NCBI RefSeq assembly: GCF_001673315.1
Contig: NZ_LZLQ01000134.1
Span: forward strand, 19,191 to 83,190
Origin: Mycobacterium asiaticum
GTDB lineage: Bacteria > Actinomycetota > Actinomycetes > Mycobacteriales > Mycobacteriaceae
Direction of reading: 5' to 3'
DNA: 64,000 nucleotides
Below are positions 9,262 to 20,201 of the stretch, piece after piece; the first letter of the stretch is position 1, and the number at the start of each line of letters is the position of its first letter. A model generated the notes under the pieces. The model did not search any database, was not told the origin of the DNA, and saw only the letters and a program-made list of their open reading frames with translations. The position numbers and the translations under genes were made by a program.

Positions 9262-9786
9262 TTGCCGATCAAGAATCGATTCTGCGTAGTGGTTGCCGCC
9301 GGCGCGGGGTTGTGCGGGGCCGCTCTGGCCTTCAGTCCGGGCGCGGAGGCGACTCCGTTCCCGACCGGCGGTGCGAACTGCATTGAGCATCAGTCCGGGA
9401 TCGCGGCGGCACCCGTCGTGCTGCCTGGCCCGGTGGCCGGGGCGGTGCCACTGGCACCCGTCGTGCCGCCCGTGCCGGTCGTACCGCCGGTCGTGCCGCC
9501 GGTGGTGCCTCCGGTGGTGCCTCCGCCCGTTCCAGTGGTGCCGGCGGGTGCCGGCGCTGGAGTACCGGCCGACGGTGTGCCGACTGCGCCGCTGAACACC
9601 ATGGCGGGCACCGGCAAGGGTGCGCCCAGCGTTGCCGGGCCGGCGCCCGCGCCGGTGGTGGTGCCGGGTCCGGCCACACCCGCGGCAGCGGAGGTGCCGC
9701 CGCCCGCGCCGATTCCGGCCTTCCTGGCTGGGATGACGGCGGCTCTGCCGTCCTGCGGGGCAGCGACCATGGCTCCGGCGCAATAG
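9262..9786 (+). CDS. Secreted proline/valine-rich protein
   Basis: A 174-residue exported protein. A TTG start at 9262 with CGGAG six bases upstream gives a compact signal peptide (PIKNRFCVVVAAGAGLCGAALAFSPGAEA), probably cleaved after AEA. An in-frame TTG at 9214 would add 16 residues but spoil the signal peptide. The mature part has a PVVPPVVPPVVPP-type repeat and alanine/proline-rich linkers, with three cysteines that could pair outside the cell. I do not recognise a family. I recall no gene here in M. tuberculosis, so it is probably an insertion together with the L,D-transpeptidase. A cell-wall role is inferred only from export and neighbour. Confidence 0.7.
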   Translation: MPIKNRFCVVVAAGAGLCGAALAFSPGAEATPFPTGGANCIEHQSGIAAAPVVLPGPVAGAVPLAPVVPPVPVVPPVVPPVVPPVVPPPVPVVPAGAGAGVPADGVPTAPLNTMAGTGKGAPSVAGPAPAPVVVPGPATPAAAEVPPPAPIPAFLAGMTAALPSCGAATMAPAQ

Positions 9787-9796
9787 CGCCGGGCCG

Positions 9797-10687
9797 CTAC
9801 GAGGGGGGTCGCACGGTTGGTTTGGCCGGATCGGCCTCCTTCTCCGCCGGGTCGGCTACCTTGTCGCTCCGGATCGTCGGGACACCTTCCTCGACAATCA
9901 CCGGGTCGCCGATGTGAACCGTGTCGAAATACCACTCGGCGTCGGTTGGGGTCAGGCTGATGCAGCCGTGACTGACGTTGTCGACCCCCATCGAGGAGAC
10001 CGCCCACGGCGCCGAATGCACGTACAGGCCGTGGTTGGTGATGCGCACCGCGTAGTCCACCTCCAGCCGGTAGCCGTCCGGGTCGTCGACCGGAATGCCC
10101 ACGCTGCTCGAATCCATTGTCACCGAGCGGTCTTTGGCCAGCACGGTGTAGTTGCCGACGGGTGTGGCGAACTCCGGCCTGCCCATGCTTGCCGGCAACA
10201 CCCCGGTCTCACCGAAGTGTGATCGGTGGTGCGGCGCCGGTAGCGCAGGCGATGATTCCGGGTCGGCCCCGTCGATGCTGACGGTGAAAGTGTGGTTGGC
10301 GATATTGGCGACGCCGACGACTTTGGGACCCGTCTTGAACTCGGTGCGCACGGCGCCCACCGAGAGCGCGATAGTGGTGTGCGCCGGCCAGTACCGGTCC
10401 GGAACCCATTGCACGACGTTGTCGTCTATCCATTCGAACCGGCCCGTCATCGCGGGCACCGACTTGACCGCGATGGCGCGCTCCACCGCCTGTCGATTGA
10501 CGACGGGATTGTGGAAAGTCACCACAACGGGATGGGCGACGCCCACCGCCGCGCCGCGCAGGGGCGCAATCGATGCGATGTCGAAGTAGCCCCGCGACGC
10601 ATTCGTCATCCGCACGCCGGTCGGCCCGGCGAGCACCGTCGCGGCGATACCGAGCACCACAAGAACAGACCGCATTGCCGCCCGCAT
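9797..10687 (-). CDS. L,D-transpeptidase, LdtMt1-like
   Basis: A 296-residue exported enzyme predicted to form 3-3 cross-links in peptidoglycan. The N-terminal signal/anchor (RSVLVVLGIAATVLAG) is followed by an Ig-like domain at about 40-130 (VGVAHPVVVTFHNPV, FEWIDDNVVQWVP) and a YkuD catalytic domain at about 130-265. The latter has HSAPW (His224) and the signature SHGCISL with nucleophile Cys242. The first half resembles M. tuberculosis LdtMt1 as I recall it. A polar tail rich in D/E/K/P follows. An internal ATG four codons later is an equally possible start. It is convergent with the proline-rich secreted gene. Confidence 0.88.
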   Translation of the reverse strand: MRAAMRSVLVVLGIAATVLAGPTGVRMTNASRGYFDIASIAPLRGAAVGVAHPVVVTFHNPVVNRQAVERAIAVKSVPAMTGRFEWIDDNVVQWVPDRYWPAHTTIALSVGAVRTEFKTGPKVVGVANIANHTFTVSIDGADPESSPALPAPHHRSHFGETGVLPASMGRPEFATPVGNYTVLAKDRSVTMDSSSVGIPVDDPDGYRLEVDYAVRITNHGLYVHSAPWAVSSMGVDNVSHGCISLTPTDAEWYFDTVHIGDPVIVEEGVPTIRSDKVADPAEKEADPAKPTVRPPS

Positions 10688-10800
10688 CGTTCTTCAACAC
10701 CTTTCGAATAGCCTGACGCCGTCGATCGTAGGGCCGCGACAACCTGCGAATATGCAAGCGACAGTGAGCGTTTCGGTCAGGGTTCGGTTACAGGTTGGTC

Positions 10801-10833
10801 ACCTTCGACATCACCTTCGACGTGACCTTCGAC
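10801..10833. repeat. Three direct repeats of ACCTTCGAC at 12-base spacing
   Basis: ACCTTCGAC occurs at 10801-10809, 10813-10821 and 10825-10833, separated by ATC and GTG. The array is 35 bases before the GTG of the ComF-like gene and in the divergent promoter region of the L,D-transpeptidase gene. Regular spacing of just over one helical turn suggests a multi-copy protein binding site; the regulator is unknown. Confidence 0.5.
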
Positions 10834-10867
10834 AGGCGGTGTCACCCCCTGGCGGCACACTGGCACC

Positions 10868-11500
10868 GTGCTTGACCTGGTTCTTCCGCTGCAGTGCGGG
10901 GGTTGTGGTGCGCCCGCGACACGATGGTGCGCCTCCTGCCGGAAAGACCTCGCCGTGCGCGCCGACGAGCCACACGTGGTGAGCCCGCGGGTCGACCCGA
11001 GGGTGCCGGTGTTCGCGCTGGGGCGCTACGCCGGCCCTCGTCGCCACGCCCTGCTGGCGCTGAAGGAACGCGGCCGCAGGGACCTCGTCACGCCGCTGGC
11101 CACCCCGCTGGCCGCCGGCATCCACCGGCTACTGACCTGGGGAATGCTCGATACTCCGCTGACGGTGGTGCCGGCGCCGACGCGGCGGTTGTCAGCACGC
11201 CGACGCGGCGGCGATCCCGTCACCCGGCTGGCGCAGGCTGCGGTCGCCCGACACCCGGACATCAGCGTCGCTGCCGTGCTGCGCCTCAAGGCATTCGCGC
11301 GTGACTCGGTCGGCTTGGACATCTCGGCACGGGAACGCAACGTCGCGGGCCGGGTCCTGCTGCGCGGTCCGCGGCCGCTGACCGAGGTCCTGATCATCGA
11401 CGACATCGTGACCACCGGCGCCACCGCGCGCGAATCGGTCCGCGTGCTCGAGGCCGCGGGGGTGCGGGTGGCGGCCGTACTGGCGATCGCAAGCGCATGA
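10868..11500 (+). CDS. ComF-like phosphoribosyltransferase-fold protein (Rv3242c-like)
   Basis: A 210-residue ComF/GntX-type protein. The N-terminus carries a double zinc-ribbon motif (CGGCGAP..WCASC) and the C-terminus a PRPP-binding motif VLIIDDIVTTGAT. In naturally competent bacteria ComF helps handle incoming single-stranded DNA. In mycobacteria the role is unknown and may be nucleotide salvage-like. The GTG start at 10868 is used. The gene is followed by a 292-base gap with a small hairpin (11521-11537), then the hibernation factor gene. Confidence 0.9.
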   Translation: MLDLVLPLQCGGCGAPATRWCASCRKDLAVRADEPHVVSPRVDPRVPVFALGRYAGPRRHALLALKERGRRDLVTPLATPLAAGIHRLLTWGMLDTPLTVVPAPTRRLSARRRGGDPVTRLAQAAVARHPDISVAAVLRLKAFARDSVGLDISARERNVAGRVLLRGPRPLTEVLIIDDIVTTGATARESVRVLEAAGVRVAAVLAIASA

Positions 11501-11520
11501 AGAAGATCCGCAATCCTCAT

Positions 11521-11537
11521 GAGTTCGTGAAGAACTC
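11521..11537 (+). terminator. Small hairpin downstream of the ComF-like gene
   Basis: GAGTTC-GTGAA-GAACTC is a perfect 6-bp stem with a 5-base loop, 20 bases after the ComF-like stop. No T-tract follows. It could be a weak terminator or an operator half-site pair in the hpf promoter region. The rest of the 292-base gap shows nothing I can name. Confidence 0.3.
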
Positions 11538-11792
11538 GCAACAGGTGCGCGAATTGGGTGGCACGGCAAGGCGAACACGGGCTAACGTCGACATCAGACT
11601 CAACAACTCACGGTCGCGAAATTGCCAAGTTGAGCAGCACCCGGAGTGGGGGAGGTGAGTATTCGACTTCTTGCTCCGGCGGGCAGCCTGCAACGGCCAT
11701 CTCTTCCGGCCGCTACACCCTCGTCGGCGCGTATCTGAATGCCGGGCACGCAGGGTGCGTGTGACGTGAAGAGAAGAAACGAGTTGTCACGA

Positions 11793-12476
11793 ATGTCAAG
11801 GCTTACCGTGGATTCCGAAGAGGTTCTGGACCGCACGTCGGCTACCGACGGCCAGGAAGAACCCTTGGCCAACGCCGAAATCGTCTTCAAGGGCCGCAAC
11901 GTCGAGATCCCCGACCACTACCGCATCTACGTTTCGCAAAAGCTCGCCCGCCTGGAGCGGTTTGACCGAACCATCTATCTGTTCGACGTCGAACTCGACC
12001 ATGAACGCAACCGTCGCCAACGCAAATCCTGTCAACGTGTCGAAATCACCGCCCGCGGTCGCGGACCGGTGGTGCGCGGCGAGGCCTGCGCCGACAGCTT
12101 CTACGCCGCGCTGGAATCCGCTGTGGTCAAGCTGGAGAGCCGGCTGCGTCGCAGCAAAGACCGCCGCAAGGTGCACTACGGCGACAAGACGCCGGTGTCG
12201 CTGGCCGAAGCCACCGCCCTGGTGCCCACCGACAACGCGTTCAGCGAGACGCCCGCCGAGCCGCATGATCACTACGCCGACGTGGCGGACCACCAGCCGG
12301 GCCGGGTCGTCCGCGTCAAGGAACACCCCGCCAAGCCCATGGCGGTCGACGACGCGCTCTACGAGATGGAACTCGTCGGACACGACTTCTTCCTGTTCCT
12401 GGACAAGGAGACCGATCAAGCGTCCGTGGTCTACCGCCGGCACGGCTACGACTACGGCCTGATCCGACTGGCCTGA
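11793..12476 (+). CDS. hpf: Long-form ribosome hibernation promoting factor (RafS/MPY-type)
   Basis: A 227-residue long HPF. The N-terminal S30AE domain (about 35-130: IVFKGRNVEIPDHYRIYVSQKLARLERF) binds the 30S decoding region. The C-terminal ribosome-binding domain (about 165-227: KPMAVDDALYEMELVGHDFFLFLDKET...VVYRRHGYDYGLIRL) would mediate dimerisation contacts in other bacteria. Mycobacterial homologues (M. smegmatis MSMEG_1878) stabilise idle ribosomes in stationary phase or zinc starvation. I chose the ATG at 11793; an in-frame TTG at 11784 is possible. A 14-bp tandem repeat overlaps the stop codon. Confidence 0.93.
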   Translation: MSRLTVDSEEVLDRTSATDGQEEPLANAEIVFKGRNVEIPDHYRIYVSQKLARLERFDRTIYLFDVELDHERNRRQRKSCQRVEITARGRGPVVRGEACADSFYAALESAVVKLESRLRRSKDRRKVHYGDKTPVSLAEATALVPTDNAFSETPAEPHDHYADVADHQPGRVVRVKEHPAKPMAVDDALYEMELVGHDFFLFLDKETDQASVVYRRHGYDYGLIRLA

Positions 12477-12511
12477 TCCGACTGGCCTGATCCGACTGGC
12501 CTGATCCGCTT
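12456..12511. repeat. 14-bp tandem repeat crossing the hpf stop codon
   Basis: GGCCTGATCCGACT is repeated at 12456, 12470 and 12484, with a fourth copy (last two bases altered) at 12498-12511 and a partial fifth. The TGA of the second copy is the hpf stop codon. Because 14 is not a multiple of three, gain or loss of copies before the stop would alter the last residues of the protein. It is a candidate polymorphic minisatellite locus. Confidence 0.85.
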
Positions 12512-12592
12512 GGCCTGACGATCAGCGGCCTTCACCCGGTCGTCACCTAGGATGGGGGTCGCCCGAGACTCCTACCCGCGAGGGACATAGCT

Positions 12593-15487
<2,895 letters not shown>

Positions 15488-15513
15488 CTACCTCCAGCCC
15501 GAGCTCGCTCCCC

Positions 15514-15573
15514 GCCGAGCGTGACGCTAGCTTCACGCTCGCGCTCGACTGTGAAGCTAACTTCACGCTCGGC
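15514..15573. repeat. Second paired palindromic element, after secA1
   Basis: Two related palindromes lie side by side: GAGCGTGACGCTAGCTTCACGCTC (15517-15540, one mismatch; arms 11 bp) and GTGAAG-CTAA-CTTCAC (15551-15566). The outer ends GCCGAGCGTGA (15514-15524) and TCACGCTCGGC (15563-15573) are also perfect complements, so the whole element can fold as one long hairpin. The core GTGAAGC/GCTTCAC is the same as at 3265-3324. It lies between the convergent secA1 and Rv3235-like genes and may serve as a bidirectional terminator. Confidence 0.75.
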
Positions 15574-15630
15574 GCAGATGGGAGACCGTCGCCGGCTGCC
15601 GATGTTGCTTCCGTTGGCGTCCCACCGAAA

Positions 15631-16098
15631 TCAGCCGATGTGCAGGGCGACCACTAACCATCGATCGGGTAACCGCTCGACCCGGCACGCGATCGCGTGC
15701 ACCCGGTCCCCGCGGCGGTAGGTGCCGCACACCTCCGCCGCGCGATCCCCGGCCGGTTGCACCCGCATCCGGCGCAGCACTGCGGCGCCCCTCGTTGAGG
15801 CGACCGTCCGGCTGACCGAGAGCACCGAGTCGACCAGATCCGACGCCAGCACGGAACGGAGCTGGGTGGCCGGACGGCGCCGGTCGATGACTTCCAGCAC
15901 GCGCCGCAGCGCACCGTCGGCGAACATGGCTGCCTGGCGCATCCGCGGGGAAAGCGGCGCCGCAGCGGCGTCCGCCGGTCTGCTCGGCTGGCCGCCGCGC
16001 GGGGAACGTGGAGTAGGCACGGACGCTGATCGTCGGGGCACGGTGCGCGTCGGGGGTTCATAGTCGATCACCGGCGTGACGGTCAACGGATTCTCCAC
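15631..16098 (-). CDS. Rv3235-like protein
   Basis: A 155-residue protein with a proline/arginine/serine-rich, probably disordered N-terminal third and a compact C-terminal domain (MRQAAMFADGALRRVLEVIDRRRPATQL... RWLVVALHIG). It resembles the Rv3235 family, which I know only as conserved actinobacterial proteins of unknown function; related domains occur downstream of secA in other actinobacteria. It is divergent from tgs3 across 150 bases. No signal peptide or membrane segment. The M. tuberculosis protein is somewhat longer, so an upstream start cannot be excluded. Confidence 0.8.
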   Translation of the reverse strand: MENPLTVTPVIDYEPPTRTVPRRSASVPTPRSPRGGQPSRPADAAAAPLSPRMRQAAMFADGALRRVLEVIDRRRPATQLRSVLASDLVDSVLSVSRTVASTRGAAVLRRMRVQPAGDRAAEVCGTYRRGDRVHAIACRVERLPDRWLVVALHIG

Positions 16099-16248
16099 GG
16101 GAAGTCAGGGGGCGCGGCAGCGTGCTGAAGACTGTCAGACAATGGGGTGCTGCGGTATTCAGTCGTGCGCCTTGGTCCACAGGTACGGTGGGCGAGGGCA
16201 GAGCCGTTGACGAAATGAGAATGACTTGACGAGGAGGACAGGGCCGCA

Positions 16249-17667
16249 ATGGTGACCCGGTTGTCCACTGCGGATGCGTCCTTCTACCGTCTGGAGAACA
16301 CGGCCACCCCGATGTACGTCGGGTCGCTGGCGATCTTGCGGCGGCCGCGGTCTGGGTTGAGCTACGAGGCGCTGCTGGCCACCGTCGAAAAGCGGTTGCC
16401 ACAAATTCCGCGATACCGACAGAAGGTGCGCGAGGTCAGCGTCGGCATGGCCCGGCCGGTGTGGATCGACGATCGCGACTTCGACATCACCTATCACGTG
16501 CGGCGCTCGGCGCTGCCGTCGCCCGGTAGTGACGAGCAACTGCATGAGCTGATCGCCCGGCTGGCCGCGCGACCCCTGGACAAGTCGCGGCCGCTGTGGG
16601 AGATGTACCTCGTCGAAGGCCTGGCCAAGAACCGCATTGCCCTCTACACCAAGTCCCATCAGGCGTTGATCAACGGGATGAGTGCGCTGGAGATCAACCA
16701 CGTGATCGCTGACCGGACCCGCAAGCCACCGCCCTTCCCCGAAGACATCTGGGTACCGGAACGCGATCCCGGCAACACCCGGCTGGTGTTGGGTGCCATC
16801 GGTGACTGGATCGTGGGGCCGGGCGCGCAGCTGCAGGCCGTCGGCTCCGCGGTGGCGGGGTTGGCGACCAACTCTGCGCAACTCGTCGAGGCGGGCCGCC
16901 GGATCTTCGACGTCGCGCGCGCGGTGGCGCGCGGCACCGCGCCGAGCAGTCCGCTCAACGCCCCGGTCTCGCGCAATCGGCGCTTTACCGTCGCGCGGGG
17001 CAAGCTCGACGACTATCGCGCAGTTCGGGCGCGGTACAACTGCGACGTCAACGACGTGGTGCTTGCGGTGATCACGGGTGCGCTCAGCAACTGGTTGATG
17101 TCGCGTGGTGAAGCCGTGGCTTCCAGCGCGACGGTGCGGGCCATGGCACCGCTGTCTGTGTACGCCGACGATCAGCTCGACTCGACCGGCCCGGGCCAGG
17201 CGATCAGCGAGGTGACGCCGTTCCTGGTCGACCTGCCGGTGGGGGAGGGCAACGCCGTGGTGCGGTTGTCGCAGATCGCCCACGCCACCGAGTCGAATCC
17301 CGGTGCCGCCAGCCTGGTCGACGCCAGGACCATCGTCACGCTTTCGGGATTTGCGCCGCCGACGCTGCACGCGATGGGGATCCGGGTGGCCACCAGCTTT
17401 CCCACCCTGTCCAGGCAACCGTTCAATCTGCTGATCACCAACGCGCCCGGCGCCCAATCACAGATGTACATCGCCGGCACCAAGATGCTGGAAACGTATG
17501 CCGTACCGCCGTTGCTGCACAACCAGGCACTGGCCATCAGCGTCACGTCCTACAACGGGATGCTGTATTTCGGGATCAATGCCGACCGTGACGCGATGAG
17601 CGACGTCGACGTGTTGCCCGGTTTGCTGAGCCAGTCGTTGGAAGACCTGCTGGAGGCGTCGAGATAG
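16249..17667 (+). CDS. tgs3: WS/DGAT-family acyltransferase homologue Tgs3, full length
   Basis: A 472-residue member of the wax ester synthase/diacylglycerol acyltransferase family, which makes storage triacylglycerol from acyl-CoA and diacylglycerol. The N-terminal condensation-like domain and the DUF1298-type C-terminal domain are in one frame. The catalytic HHxxxDG motif reads HQALING at 137-143: the second, catalytic His is Gln and Asp is Asn, so acyltransferase activity is doubtful. As I recall, M. tuberculosis carries this gene in two pieces (Rv3234c and Rv3233c). GAGGAGG lies 11 bases before the ATG. ppk2 follows after two bases, in the same operon. Confidence 0.9.
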   Translation: MVTRLSTADASFYRLENTATPMYVGSLAILRRPRSGLSYEALLATVEKRLPQIPRYRQKVREVSVGMARPVWIDDRDFDITYHVRRSALPSPGSDEQLHELIARLAARPLDKSRPLWEMYLVEGLAKNRIALYTKSHQALINGMSALEINHVIADRTRKPPPFPEDIWVPERDPGNTRLVLGAIGDWIVGPGAQLQAVGSAVAGLATNSAQLVEAGRRIFDVARAVARGTAPSSPLNAPVSRNRRFTVARGKLDDYRAVRARYNCDVNDVVLAVITGALSNWLMSRGEAVASSATVRAMAPLSVYADDQLDSTGPGQAISEVTPFLVDLPVGEGNAVVRLSQIAHATESNPGAASLVDARTIVTLSGFAPPTLHAMGIRVATSFPTLSRQPFNLLITNAPGAQSQMYIAGTKMLETYAVPPLLHNQALAISVTSYNGMLYFGINADRDAMSDVDVLPGLLSQSLEDLLEASR

Positions 17668-17669
17668 TC

Positions 17670-18494
17670 GTGGGTGAGAAAAAGGCCGCAGGCAGCAAGA
17701 AGATCTCGAACGACCTCTATGAGGCCGAATTGTTCCGGCTGCAAACGGAATTGGTGAAACTGCAGGAGTGGGTCCGCGATACCGGCGCCCGGGTGGTGGT
17801 GGTCTTCGAGGGCCGGGACGCGGCCGGTAAGGGCGGCGCGATCAAACGCATCACCGAATACCTCAGTCCGCGGGTCGCGCACGTGGCCGCGCTGCCGGTC
17901 CCGACCGATCGGGAACGCGGTCAGTGGTACTACCAGCGTTATATCGCGCACCTGCCGGCCAGGGGCGAGATCGTGCTGTTCGACCGGTCGTGGTACAACC
18001 GCGCCGGCATCGAAAAGGTGATGGGATTCTGCACGCCGCAGGAGTATGTGCTGTTTCTGCGCCAGACGCCGATCTTCGAGCAGATGCTGCTCGACGACGG
18101 AATCCTGTTGCGTAAGTACTGGTTTTCGGTCTCCGAGGCCGAGCAGTTGCGCCGGTTCAAGGCCAGGCTGCACGACCCGGTCCGGCAGTGGAAACTCAGT
18201 CCGATGGATCTGGAATCGGTGTACCGCTGGGAGGATTACTCGCGCGCCAAAGACGAGATGATGGTGCACACCGACACCCCGGCCAGCCCCTGGTACGTGG
18301 TGGAATCCGACATCAAGAAGCACGCGCGGCTGAACATGATCGCCCACCTGCTCTCGACCATCGACTATGCAGAAGTGCAGAAACCCGAAGTCAAACTGCC
18401 CGATCGCCCCGTGGTGAGCGGTAGTTACCAGCGGCCGCCGCGCGAGTTGTCCAAGTACGTCGAGGACTACGTCGCCACCCTGATCAAGTCATGA
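17670..18494 (+). CDS. ppk2: Polyphosphate kinase 2
   Basis: A 274-residue PPK2 that transfers phosphate between polyphosphate and nucleoside diphosphates; the mycobacterial enzyme favours GTP synthesis. Walker A GRDAAGKGG, the arginine in VPTDRERGQWYYQRY, Walker B FDRSWYNRAG and the lid helix region are all present, and it is a one-domain (class I) enzyme. The GTG start follows the tgs3 stop directly and the end overlaps the next gene (ATGA), so tgs3-ppk2-Rv3231c are co-transcribed. This links polyphosphate with storage lipid or stasis metabolism by context only. Confidence 0.95.
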   Translation: MGEKKAAGSKKISNDLYEAELFRLQTELVKLQEWVRDTGARVVVVFEGRDAAGKGGAIKRITEYLSPRVAHVAALPVPTDRERGQWYYQRYIAHLPARGEIVLFDRSWYNRAGIEKVMGFCTPQEYVLFLRQTPIFEQMLLDDGILLRKYWFSVSEAEQLRRFKARLHDPVRQWKLSPMDLESVYRWEDYSRAKDEMMVHTDTPASPWYVVESDIKKHARLNMIAHLLSTIDYAEVQKPEVKLPDRPVVSGSYQRPPRELSKYVEDYVATLIKS

Positions 18495-19000
18495 TTCAGG
18501 TCTACATTCCAGCGACCCTGGCGATGCTCCAGCAACTCGTCGCCGACGGTTCGCTGCGCCCGGTCAACGGCACCGCGTTCGCGGTGACGCCCAAACTGCG
18601 GGAGTCCTACGCCGAGGGCGACGACGAGGAACTCGCCGACGTGGCGTTGCGGGAGGCGGCACTGGCGTCGTTGCGGTTGCTTGCCGGTGACGACGCCCAG
18701 ACGCTGCCGCCGCGGCGCGCGGTGCTGGCAGCCGAAGTCGCCGAAGCGGAGGGAATGAGCTACCGCCCTGACCTGGATGACGCCGTGGTCCGGCTGGGAG
18801 GTTCGGTTGCCATGGACCGGGTGGTCGCCGCGTATGTGGACACTGCTGCCGCCGAGCCGGCGGTAACAGCCGCGATCGAGGCGATCGATGCCGCCGATCT
18901 GGGCGACGAGGACGCGGATCTGGTCGTCGGCGACGCCCAGGACCATGACCTGGCCTGGTATGCCGCGCAAGAGCTTCCGTTTCTGCTGGAGCTGCTGTAA
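18491..19000 (+). CDS. Conserved actinobacterial protein (Rv3231c-like)
   Basis: A 169-residue acidic, alanine-rich protein (MIQVYIPATLAMLQQLV...). It starts with an ATG that overlaps the ppk2 stop. No signal peptide, membrane segment or recognised catalytic motif; the C-terminus is LAWYAAQELPFLLELL. It is conserved in position behind ppk2, so a supporting role for polyphosphate metabolism is possible but not shown. Confidence 0.8.
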   Translation: MIQVYIPATLAMLQQLVADGSLRPVNGTAFAVTPKLRESYAEGDDEELADVALREAALASLRLLAGDDAQTLPPRRAVLAAEVAEAEGMSYRPDLDDAVVRLGGSVAMDRVVAAYVDTAAAEPAVTAAIEAIDAADLGDEDADLVVGDAQDHDLAWYAAQELPFLLELL

Positions 19001-19022
19001 GCGGCGTCACGCTAGCCCTGTA

Positions 19023-19047
19023 ACCGTAACTTACGGTACCGTAGCCT
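19023..19047. promoter_or_regulatory. Palindromic operator upstream of the desaturase reductase gene
   Basis: TACGGTACCGTA (19032-19043) is a perfect 12-bp palindrome embedded in CCGTAACTTACGGTACCGTA, ending ten bases before the ATG. The same GTAAC/TACGG..GTAG elements recur upstream of desA3 at 20202-20250. The site is probably bound by one dimeric repressor, TetR-like in style, that controls both genes; the protein is not identified here. Confidence 0.55.
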
Positions 19048-19052
19048 TATTC

Positions 19053-20201
19053 ATGGGCACTAAGAATTCGGCACTCACCGCCAAGCTGGCCGACACCGCG
19101 CAACCGACCGTCGTCGGGGCGGACCGGCATCCCGGCTGGCACGCCCTGCGCAAACTGGCCGCACGCATCACCACGCCGCTGCTGCCCGACGACTACCTGC
19201 AGCTGGCCAACCCGCTGTGGTCCGCGCGCGAGCTGCGGGGTCGCATTCTGGAGGTACGCCGCGAGACCGAAGACTCGGCGACGCTGGTCATCAAGCCGGG
19301 CTGGGGGTTCGGCTTCGACTATCAACCGGGGCAATACATCGGAATCGGCTTGCTGGTCGACGGTCGCTGGCGCTGGCGGTCGTATTCGCTGACTTCGAGC
19401 CCCGCTTCGGTCAAGTCGGTCTCCGCGCGCACCGTGACAATCACGGTCAAGGCGATGCCTGAGGGCTTTTTGTCCACCCACCTGGTGGCCGGTGTGGAGC
19501 CGGGAACCATCGTGCGGCTGGCTGCGCCTCAGGGAAACTTCGTGCTGCCCGACCCTGCGCCGTCGTCAATCCTGTTCCTGACCGCCGGATCCGGGATCAC
19601 GCCGGTGATGTCGATGTTGCGAACCCTGGCGCGCCGCAACCAGATCACCGACATCGCGCACCTGCACTCGGCGCCCACCGAATCCGACGTGCTGTTCGGT
19701 GCCGAGTTGGCCGCGCTGGCCGCCGACCATTCCGGCTACCGTCTCGCGGTGCGCGCAACGCGCACGCAGGGCCGGCTCGACCTGTCCGAGCTCGATCGCG
19801 AAGTGCCGGACTGGCGAGAGCGCCAAGTTTGGGCGTGCGGACCGGAGGGCATGCTCAACGAGGCCGAGAAAGTGTGGTCGGCCGAGGGCATTGCGGAACG
19901 GTTGCACCTGGAGCGGTTCGCGGTAACCAGGGCGGCTCCCGCAGGAGCGGGGGGCACCGTCACCTTCGCGCGCAGCGGCAAGAGCGTGATCGCCGACGCC
20001 GCCACCTCGGTGATGGACGCGGGCGAGAGTGCAGGGGTCCAGATGCCGTTCGGTTGCCGCATGGGTATCTGCCAATCGTGCGTAGTCGAACTTGTCGACG
20101 GGCACGTCCGTGACCTGCGGACCGGCCGGGAACACGATCCCGGAACCCGAGTGCAGACCTGCGTGTCCGCCGCGTCCGGCGACTGCGTCGTCGACATATA
20201 G
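19053..20201 (+). CDS. NADPH ferredoxin-type reductase partner of DesA3 (Rv3230c-like)
   Basis: A 382-residue fused electron-transfer protein that supplies DesA3. The FAD/NAD(P) reductase module comes first: YQPGQYIGIG and RSYSLTSSP for flavin, TAGSGITPVMSML and WACGPEGML for NADPH. A plant-type [2Fe-2S] domain ends the protein, with Cys in FGCRMGICQSC and a last Cys in VQTCVSA. In M. tuberculosis Rv3230c was shown to reduce DesA3 for stearoyl-CoA desaturation. A shared operator motif before this gene and before desA3 suggests joint control. The ATG at 19053 is used. Confidence 0.94.
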   Translation: MGTKNSALTAKLADTAQPTVVGADRHPGWHALRKLAARITTPLLPDDYLQLANPLWSARELRGRILEVRRETEDSATLVIKPGWGFGFDYQPGQYIGIGLLVDGRWRWRSYSLTSSPASVKSVSARTVTITVKAMPEGFLSTHLVAGVEPGTIVRLAAPQGNFVLPDPAPSSILFLTAGSGITPVMSMLRTLARRNQITDIAHLHSAPTESDVLFGAELAALAADHSGYRLAVRATRTQGRLDLSELDREVPDWRERQVWACGPEGMLNEAEKVWSAEGIAERLHLERFAVTRAAPAGAGGTVTFARSGKSVIADAATSVMDAGESAGVQMPFGCRMGICQSCVVELVDGHVRDLRTGREHDPGTRVQTCVSAASGDCVVDI

